DNA of 64,000 nt from Hyphomicrobiales bacterium (GTDB lineage: Bacteria > Pseudomonadota > Alphaproteobacteria > Rhizobiales > Xanthobacteraceae): positions 186,001-250,000 of the forward strand of contig JAFKKH010000017.1 of NCBI GenBank assembly GCA_017305665.1, read 5' to 3'. Position 1 is the stretch's first letter, and each line of letters starts with the position of its first letter. Shown piece by piece: positions 58,083-64,000 of this stretch. The position numbers were made by a program, and so were the translations under genes. Below the pieces are notes generated by a model, which ran no database searches, was not told the origin of the DNA, and saw nothing but the letters and a program-made list of their open reading frames with translations.

Positions 58083-58972
58083 GAACTGGCCTCTGACAGC
58101 CAGCGAAATCATTCGCGTCCTATTCTCTCCCTGATCTCGATCAACCCTCAGCACCGGTGAAAGGTCATGGCCACCCAGGCCGTCAAATTATGGCATAAAT
58201 ATGTTTATGCCTATTTTTTGCCACAATATGCCCTCTCTCGCCTGGGTTATTTTTCTCACGAATCTGCAAAAGGGCCATTTTTAGCGCCTCGCAGCCCGCG
58301 AAAGACTAAGGTATTGGATGACCTAGTTTTTCCACAATTGTGTTCTACATACGTTCTTATAGACACCTGAGCCTCGCGGGCGGTCATGTGAACGACAGCG
58401 CGAGGTACCGTGACGGGTACTGTGGGGTGCGATCATCCACCCGAAGGGCACCGCGAAAGCTCGAAGCCCATGGATCGCCGACGGATCGCCAATGCCGTCG
58501 AGAAGTAGCGAGCAATCTTTGTCCGCCAGGCGAGGCGAGATGAGGTGCCTATGCGAGGGGCCGGCTCCGGGGTTCTAACCCAGCCACCAACATCGTCGAG
58601 GTAGCGGGTCGACCGTGGTCAGCATCAGCTGCCCTGCGGGGGACCCGCTATTGCCTGAAGCTCAGGGCACTCTCCAGGGTTCTAGACCTACTCACTGTGA
58701 CTGATAGTAGTCTCCTCCAGACCCTAGATCCCCTCCAGAACCCTAAATCGACCCAAAAAACGGGATCGCCAGCAACAATCCGTCAGAGAAAAATACCTCG
58801 GAACATGCGCATCCCATAAAAGGCGAATTTCGATTTTTTCTGCCCCGCTCGCCTTCCAGAGATCCGCCGGACCAGAAAATGCCCTGAATGGCCCAGCGAA
58901 GGCCGCCCATGCGTTTGGGCTCCGGCCCGATGTTCCCTATATGTTCTACAAACAAACGGATCAGCGGCCTTC
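58083..58972. other. 890-bp non-coding, structured region of the island
   Basis: No gene is supported between the serine recombinase and the integrase 3' end. It holds an inverted repeat tagcgggtc/gacccgcta (58602-58651), a ctcgcg/cgcgag stem near 58374-58405 and three spaced ctccag...ccct elements (58672, 58715 and 58733). Short frames here lack similarity and start signals. It may encode a structured RNA or hold recombination sites. Confidence 0.5.
58192..58217 (+). terminator. Terminator-like hairpin in the island
   Basis: A perfect 8-bp stem ggcataaa/tttatgcc (58192-58199 with 58204-58211) with loop tatg is followed by ta and T6. It would stop plus-strand transcription; no plus-strand gene ends nearby, so its role is unclear. 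Confidence 0.55.
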
Positions 58973-60671
58973 CTATAGCCCCTGATCCCCAAGCGAGGCA
59001 GCGGAGGGCAGTAACGGCACCGGCACCCGCCGGACCACGGCAGCCTTCATCTCGACCGAGTAATGCCGGTAGACGTCCGCCACCGACTTCTTGCCATGAC
59101 CGACGAGCCCATCGGCCAGACTGTCCGGCACTCCCAGCGCCACCAGCTCGGTTTTGAACCAATGCCGGAATGCATGACTTGGATCTTTTCGCCGATCTTG
59201 AAAGCCCGGTTGATCCCGGACCCATTCGGCCACTTTGCCGGCTACGCTCTTGGATGCATGAGCCCCTCTGCGGGTCGCCAGACGTAAAGTTGTAGAAGAG
59301 CGGCCCATCGCCCTTCGATCTCGCAAATTCCATGAACCCCTGCTCGATGAGGGACGGATGTAGCGGCATCGTCCTCTCGCTCCATACATTCTTCAATCGT
59401 CCTCCATCCTCGGCAGGCGCGATTTCGATGACCGGCATGCCCTCGATGGTTTTGACCCTTTGGCCCCACAGTTGCGCCACTTCCCCAATGCGCGATCCGG
59501 TCGTTGCCGCGAGCCACGGCAACCAGCGAAGGTTTGGATGGTCTTGGCTCTTTGCGAGTGAGAGGAGTTTCGCAGCTTCCTCTCGGGTATAGGCCAGCCG
59601 CTTTTCTCCGGCCCGCTCACGGCTGTGGGTCTTCACTCCCTCGGCAACATTCGATGCCAGCCTGCCATTCTGGACTTCATAGTTGAGCAGAGTGCTGAGC
59701 GAGGCGAGATGCCCGGCGTTGATCGTTTTCGATGCGAGGCTCCGTCCGACCAGATGATCCTTCCACGCGACGACATCGGATCTCTGTAGACGTCTGATCT
59801 CATCGTGGCCCAGGAACTCCCTCAGAGATTTGAAGTTACCGCGCCAGGTCATCAGCGTACTCGGCGCTGGCCGTGCCTCCCGTTTCCAATCCTCAAACGC
59901 CTGCGTGAAGGTCCGATTGCTCCTCTGTTCGAAGATCGGATACTGAGCAAGCCGGTGGTCTTCGCCGTAGTTGCCAGCGATATTGTCTTTGAGCCTCCGA
60001 ACGCCCGTATCGGTCGCATGCGCCACCAGCATGAGCAGGCGATTCCGCGTATCACCATCGACGACCTGTCCATTCTGAGTAAGGAGCCAGTCGGTAAGCA
60101 ACCCGAACCGCCGCTCCAGCCCTTCGTTGATGTCATCCGATCGGGGCAAGACGTTGATGCCAGCAGTTAGATCATCGCCGAAAAGCGCGACCGCCGTCCC
60201 TTGGTCATCCGGCATCTGACCGGGAATGATCGGTTCGACATCTGTGATTCGACCCTCCGCCACCGCTCGGTTCAGTGCCTTATGGGCGATCCAAACGTCA
60301 TTCGAGCCAGGATCCTCTTGGAATGCCTCCACGTATAGCTCATGGATGGCGCGGGCCAGCCCAAGCAACTGCTTATGAGTGAGCGACCGCGGGCCGGCAC
60401 GGATGGCCGCGAAGACCTTGTTCAATTCAGCCAACGCCACGCTCCGCCTGAACTCGGCTACATCATCCTCCCGAGTGCGCAGAGAGAATTTGATCTCCGC
60501 ACCAATCGTCACGGTGGTGATGAATGGTTGGCCGCCCATGAACTCTGGAAGTTGGATCAGGACGCGCCGGCTCATCCCACCGCGAGCTAGTACGTCGGCG
60601 GGCGTCCTGAGTCGGAAGATGTGTTTGGAGGAGTCCGTCCGTCGAGTGATGTGTGCCATTCGAAACGCCAT
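58973..60671 (-). pseudogene. int: Tyrosine integrase with a frameshift
   Basis: The N-terminal and core-binding part (from 60671, MAFRMAHITRRTDSS) reads through ATTGSRIGEVAQLW, holding catalytic Arg I. It then loses frame at a C4 run (59273-59276; G4 in the coding strand). The -1 frame immediately continues with AHASKSVAGKVAEW, then HAFRHWF (HxxR), LVGHGKKSVADVYRHYS (second His and Tyr nucleophile) and a stop at 58973. Removing one G restores a protein of about 565 residues. It may be a true mutation or a sequencing error. The frame continues upstream through tRNA-Leu to 60833, which is an artefact. Confidence 0.85.
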
Positions 60672-60683
60672 GAGCGCTGTGTC

Positions 60684-60700
60684 CCGGTTTTGTGTACCGG
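60684..60700 (+). other. Right arm-type integrase-binding repeat
   Basis: ccggttttgtgtaccgg matches the left arm copy (52418-52434) at 16 of 17 positions in the same orientation. It lies between the integrase start and the tRNA-Leu att core. Confidence 0.65.
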
Positions 60701-60752
60701 TCAGCGCCTCAACATCCCTGCAAATCAGCGGCTTCAATCGCTTAGGGGGGAG

Positions 60753-60839
<87 letters not shown>

Positions 60840-60990
60840 CCGGGCGGGTTAGTACGGATCGGCCGCGCGGTTGTCAAATGATTGAGGCGATGTCCGAATA
60901 GGCTTTATGCGGGCGGCCTGTTGACGTGGCGCGGAACGGCGGCCTATCCCTGCATTTGACCCGATTTCACCGCCTGACAAGGACCAGATC

Positions 60991-61959
60991 ATGCCATCGA
61001 ATACGGACACCCTCGTCACGGTTTTCGGAGGTTCGGGCTTTCTGGGCCGCCACGTGGTCCGCGCGCTCGCCAAGCGTGATTATCGCGTCCGGGTCGGCGT
61101 GCGGCGGCCGGAGCTGGCCGGATATCTGCAAACCCCCGGCCGGGTCGGGCAAATCCATGCCGTGCAGGCCAACCTGCGCTATCCGGACTCGGTCGCGGCC
61201 GCGATGCGCGGTTCCCAGGTGGCGATCAACCTGGTCGGCGTTCTGAGCCAGAGCGGCGCGCAGACGTTCGACGCCGTGATGGCGAAGGGCGCCGAGACGG
61301 TCGCGAAGGCGGCCGCCGACGCGGGTGCGCAACTGGTGCACGTCTCGGCGATCGGCGCCGACGCCAAATCGCTTTCGGCCTATGCCCGCGCCAAGGCCGC
61401 CGGCGAAACGGCCGTGTTCGCGGCGGTGCCGTCCGCCACCGTGCTGCGCCCATCGGTGATGTTCGGTCCCGAGGATGAGTTCGCCAACCGTTTCGCGGCG
61501 CTGGCGCGGATGTCGCCGGTGCTGCCGCTGATCGGCGGCGGCGAGACCAGGATGCAGCCGGCCTATGTCGGCGACGTCGCCACCGCCGTTGCCGACGCGG
61601 TCGACGGCAAGACAAAAGCCGGCGCAGTGTATGAGCTCGGCGGTCCGGAAGTGCTGTCGATGCGCGAGATCATGCAGATCATCCTGCGCGTCACCGAGCG
61701 CGAGCGGCCGCTGGTATCGCTGCCGTTCGGGCTTGCGCGCTTCAAGGCAATGTTCCTGCAGTTCGCACCGGGCGCGCTGAAGCTGACGCCGGATCAGGTC
61801 GAGCTGCTGAAGGTCGACAACGTGGTGTCGGACGCCGCGAAGGCTGCCGGCCTGACACTCGAGGGATTGGGCATCACGCCGGATTCGATGGAAGCCGTGG
61901 TGCCGCAATATCTCTGGCGCTTCCGCAAGACCGGACAGTTCGCGCCCAAGGGGGCGTGA
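60991..61959 (+). CDS. Complex I NDUFA9 subunit family protein (NAD-dependent epimerase fold)
   Basis: This 322-residue short-chain dehydrogenase-like protein has an N-terminal Rossmann motif VFGGSGFLGRHVVRAL. Typical later blocks are VHVSAIGAD, VLRPSVMFGPEDEFANR and MQPAYVGDVATAV. It resembles NDUFA9, an accessory NADPH-binding subunit of complex I, and related epimerases with unknown substrate. The C-terminus adds a helical extension. It converges with uppP with one base between the stops, which lie inside a ggggcg/cgcccc hairpin. Confidence 0.88.
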   Translation: MPSNTDTLVTVFGGSGFLGRHVVRALAKRDYRVRVGVRRPELAGYLQTPGRVGQIHAVQANLRYPDSVAAAMRGSQVAINLVGVLSQSGAQTFDAVMAKGAETVAKAAADAGAQLVHVSAIGADAKSLSAYARAKAAGETAVFAAVPSATVLRPSVMFGPEDEFANRFAALARMSPVLPLIGGGETRMQPAYVGDVATAVADAVDGKTKAGAVYELGGPEVLSMREIMQIILRVTERERPLVSLPFGLARFKAMFLQFAPGALKLTPDQVELLKVDNVVSDAAKAAGLTLEGLGITPDSMEAVVPQYLWRFRKTGQFAPKGA

Positions 61960-61960
61960 A

Positions 61961-62767
61961 CTAACGCCCCAGCGCCAGCGCGATCAGGCCGAGCGTACCG
62001 ACGATCACCCGCCACCACGCGAAGAACGTGAAGCCGTTGCGGGTGACGTAGCTCAGGAACGCCTTCACCACGATGAGCGCGGTGATGAACGACACCACGA
62101 AGCCGATCGCGATGATGCCGAGGTGGTCGGTCGTCATGTCGGCGCGGTTCTTGTAGAAATCATACGCGAACGCACCGATCATGGTGGGGATCGCGAGGAA
62201 GAACGAGAACTCCGCCGCCGCGCGTTTGTCGGCGCCGAACAGCATCGCCGAGACGATGGTCGCGCCGGAGCGCGACACGCCGGGAATCATCGCGAGACAC
62301 TGCGCGACGCCGATCCACAGATACATCGGCAGCGGAAACGTCGTGGCATCGTGTTCATGCGGATTGTGGTCGAGCTGATCGACCCACATCAGCACCGCGC
62401 CGCCGACGATCAGCGAGAAGCACACCACCCACGGATTGAACAACAGCTCCTTGATGTACTTGCCGGCGATCAGGCCGACCACGACCGCGGGCAGGAATGC
62501 CACCAGCACGCCGATGACGAAGCGGCGGTCCTCGGGATTCGAGAACATGCCGAGCGCGATCCGCCACAGTTTCGCAAAATAGATCACCACAATTGCGAGA
62601 ATCGCGCCGAGCTGGATCAGGACCGTGAACGTATTCCAGAAGCTGCCTGCCCCGAGGTTGAAGAAGCGCTCGGCGAGCAGCAGGTGGCCGGTGGACGAGA
62701 CTGGCAGGAATTCGGTGACACCCTCGATGATCCCGAGAATGACGGCTCTGATCGCATCGGACAGCAT
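61961..62767 (-). CDS. uppP: Undecaprenyl-diphosphatase
   Basis: This 268-residue BacA/UppP membrane enzyme recycles the lipid carrier by dephosphorylating C55-PP. The active-site motif GVTEFLPVSSTGHLLLAE is near the N-terminus and the second motif PGVSRSGATI is in the middle. About eight helices are predicted. The start at 62767 (MLSDAIRAVILG) fits the family; an upstream frame to 62902 is rejected. Confidence 0.95.
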   Translation of the reverse strand: MLSDAIRAVILGIIEGVTEFLPVSSTGHLLLAERFFNLGAGSFWNTFTVLIQLGAILAIVVIYFAKLWRIALGMFSNPEDRRFVIGVLVAFLPAVVVGLIAGKYIKELLFNPWVVCFSLIVGGAVLMWVDQLDHNPHEHDATTFPLPMYLWIGVAQCLAMIPGVSRSGATIVSAMLFGADKRAAAEFSFFLAIPTMIGAFAYDFYKNRADMTTDHLGIIAIGFVVSFITALIVVKAFLSYVTRNGFTFFAWWRVIVGTLGLIALALGR

Positions 62768-62928
62768 GGGAAGGGCCCGCTCTGGATTGCGCTCGACGGC
62801 AAAAGGCCGGCTCTTCTCGCTTATTCGCGGCATGGCCGCAATGCCGAAAATCGCCGAATCCGCTGTTGCCTGCGCGCGCGGCTTCGCTAGGTTGCCCACC
62901 ATGCGGGCACCCGCCGTTAACGCATTAC

Positions 62929-62975
62929 AGCACGATCCCGAAAAGTGGGAACCGGTTTTCGGACAAGATCATGCT
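62929..62975. repeat. Dispersed palindromic repeat upstream of gst
   Basis: A 47-bp palindrome with agca-gatc/gatc-tgct ends and ccgaaaa/ttttcgg arms around gtgggaacc. This pattern, from memory, is a high-copy repeat in Bradyrhizobium-type genomes. Confidence 0.75.
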
Positions 62976-63069
62976 CCATCAAAAAGATAAGCGACGGGTC
63001 TGATTCAACGCCGTTGAACCGGACCCTAGAGACGTTTTCTTAAGCACCGCAAATCTATCTAAGGGCTTC

Positions 63070-63762
63070 ATGTTCACGCTGTTTCACCATCCGTTCTGCC
63101 CCCACTCGCGCTTTATCCGTCTCGCCCTCGGCGAGTACGGCCTCGACGTGCGTCCGGTGGAGGAACGGGTCTGGGAACGGCGCGAGGCCTATCTCGCGAT
63201 GAACCCGGCCGGAACCACGCCGGTGCTGATCGCCGAGGGACTGCCCCCGGTTCCCGGTGCGGCAGTCATCGCCGAACATCTCGACGAGGCCCATGGCGCA
63301 CGCGCCGGCGACCGGCGGCTGCTGCCGGCATCCGCGGCGGAGCGCATCGAGGTGCGCCGCCTGATGGCGTGGTTCAACGAGAAATTCTTCGAGGAGGCGT
63401 CCGGCCCGCTGGTGACCGAACGCATCTACAAGCGCTTCATGAGCGAGGACACCGGCGGCGGCCCACCGGCGATGGACGTGATCCGCGCTGCCACAGCCAA
63501 TGTGCGCTATCATCTCGCCTATATCGGCTGGCTGGCACGGACGCGGAATTACCTCGCCGGCGACCGGCTGACCTTTGCCGACCTCGCCGCCGCGGCGCAC
63601 CTGTCGGCGATCGATTATCTGGGCGACGTGCCATGGATCGAGGACGACGCAGCGAAGGCCTGGTACGCGCGCATCAAGTCGCGCCCCTCGTTCCGTCCAC
63701 TGCTCAGCGAGTGGCTGGCGGGCGTGCCGGCTTCGCGCACCTATGTGGACCTGGATTTCTGA
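63070..63762 (+). CDS. Glutathione S-transferase family protein
   Basis: This 230-residue GST has an N-terminal thioredoxin fold (MFTLFHHPFCPHSRFIRLAL) with FCPHS in the catalytic-residue position. The glutathione-binding region MNPAGTTPVLI and a C-terminal all-helical domain (WLARTRNYLAGDRLTFADLA) follow. The Cys suggests a thiol transferase or omega/beta-like class. Substrate unknown. It lies upstream of queG, with a dispersed repeat between. Confidence 0.9.
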   Translation: MFTLFHHPFCPHSRFIRLALGEYGLDVRPVEERVWERREAYLAMNPAGTTPVLIAEGLPPVPGAAVIAEHLDEAHGARAGDRRLLPASAAERIEVRRLMAWFNEKFFEEASGPLVTERIYKRFMSEDTGGGPPAMDVIRAATANVRYHLAYIGWLARTRNYLAGDRLTFADLAAAAHLSAIDYLGDVPWIEDDAAKAWYARIKSRPSFRPLLSEWLAGVPASRTYVDLDF

Positions 63763-63770
63763 GTCAGTTT

Positions 63771-63890
63771 TCGTCATTCCGGGGCGCGCGTAGCGCGAAC
63801 CCGGAATCCATAATCACGATTAGGGGTTATAGATTCCCCGATGTGCATTGCACATCTGTGGCCCACGCCAAGAGGCGTGTCCCGGAATGA
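63771..63890. repeat. Dispersed palindromic repeat between gst and queG
   Basis: The ends cgtcattccggg and cccggaatgacg are inverted copies. Inner palindromes ggcgcgcgtagcgcg and gatgtgcattgcacatc are visible. The right end supplies the queG start codon (atgacg). Confidence 0.75.
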
Positions 63891-64000
63891 CGACAACAAG
63901 CGCACTCGACTCCGGTACAAAGCTGAAATTCGCTCTCGCGACCCAGGCTCGCGCGCTCGGCTTCGACGCCGTCGGCGTGACCGGGCCCGATGCGCTCGGC
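63887..64000 (+). CDS. queG: Epoxyqueuosine reductase QueG (3' truncated)
   Basis: Only the first 38 codons are in the window. The peptide LKFALATQARALGFDAVGVT matches the N-terminus of QueG, the cobalamin-dependent reductase that completes queuosine in tRNA. The ATG is inside the palindromic repeat and has no strong Shine-Dalgarno. Identity depends on a short stretch, so confidence is moderate. Confidence 0.75.
   Translation, partial: MTTTSALDSGTKLKFALATQARALGFDAVGVTGPDALG

Noticed and set aside
58167-58370. 67-residue plus-strand frame in the island
   Set aside because: It contains the terminator-like hairpin, has no recognisable similarity and no clear ribosome-binding site.
58540-58592. 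tRNA-like 3' end (ggttctaaccc...ccacca)
   Set aside because: No acceptor, D or anticodon arms can be paired with it; not a tRNA.
62625-62990. 121-residue plus-strand frame over the uppP start and repeat
   Set aside because: Translation of antisense uppP and a palindromic repeat; no independent support.

Overview
The window is a high-GC alphaproteobacterial chromosome segment, most like the Bradyrhizobium/Rhodopseudomonas/Afipia/Nitrobacter family (Nitrobacteraceae). The evidence is gene order (aroA-cmk-rpsA, sppA-ihfB-lapA-trpF-trpB-trpA-accD-folC, ptsN-hpf-rpoN-lptB-lptA-lptC-rnd), a DivL kinase with Tyr in place of the phospho-acceptor His, a TsaE-phosphotransferase fusion, a ROSE-like leader on an hsp20 gene, and dispersed palindromic repeats of the type common in that family. 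Genus and species cannot be fixed from sequence alone.

Bases 1-12320 run on the plus strand: 5'-truncated divL, tsaE fused to an AmgK-like sugar kinase, a PilZ protein, murU, the addB-addA recombination nuclease and trxA. Bases 12356-29155 run on the minus strand: aroA, cmk, an FkbM methyltransferase, rpsA, an RND efflux pair, sppA, ihfB, lapA, trpF, trpB, trpA, accD and folC. The FkbM gene and the RND pair look inserted into an otherwise conserved housekeeping cluster. Bases 29329-38890 (plus strand) hold a TIGR02300-type acidic protein, tRNA-Ala(GGC), a CoA-transferase, a glycerol-3-phosphate-type ABC transporter (ugpBAEC), hsp20 with a DUF1150 protein, and ilvD. Bases 39060-48712 (minus strand) hold a DUF930 protein, ptsN, hpf, rpoN, the lpt genes, rnd and a GDSL autotransporter esterase. 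Two very strong tandem hairpins lie between ptsN and hpf.

Bases 48719-52192 are less conserved: a NYN/OST-HTH nuclease-like gene is flanked by two copies of the 3' end of a GT87 membrane glycosyltransferase gene, followed by a secreted NTF2-like protein.

The main accessory feature is an 8.4-kb genomic island (52331-60771) in the 3' end of tRNA-Leu(CAG). It is bounded by a perfect 22-bp direct repeat, has near-identical 17-bp arm-type sites inside both ends, and carries a frameshifted tyrosine integrase. Its cargo is a GHKL (MORC/Hsp90-type) ATPase, a stand-alone adenine-type DNA methyltransferase, a small HTH-like protein, a DGQHR (DndB-like) protein and a serine recombinase. Six ~21-bp iterons lie upstream of the DGQHR gene. 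This set is the best candidate here for an undescribed defence or DNA-modification system.

The right flank (60991-64000) is ordinary chromosome: a complex-I NDUFA9-like protein, uppP, a glutathione S-transferase and the start of queG.
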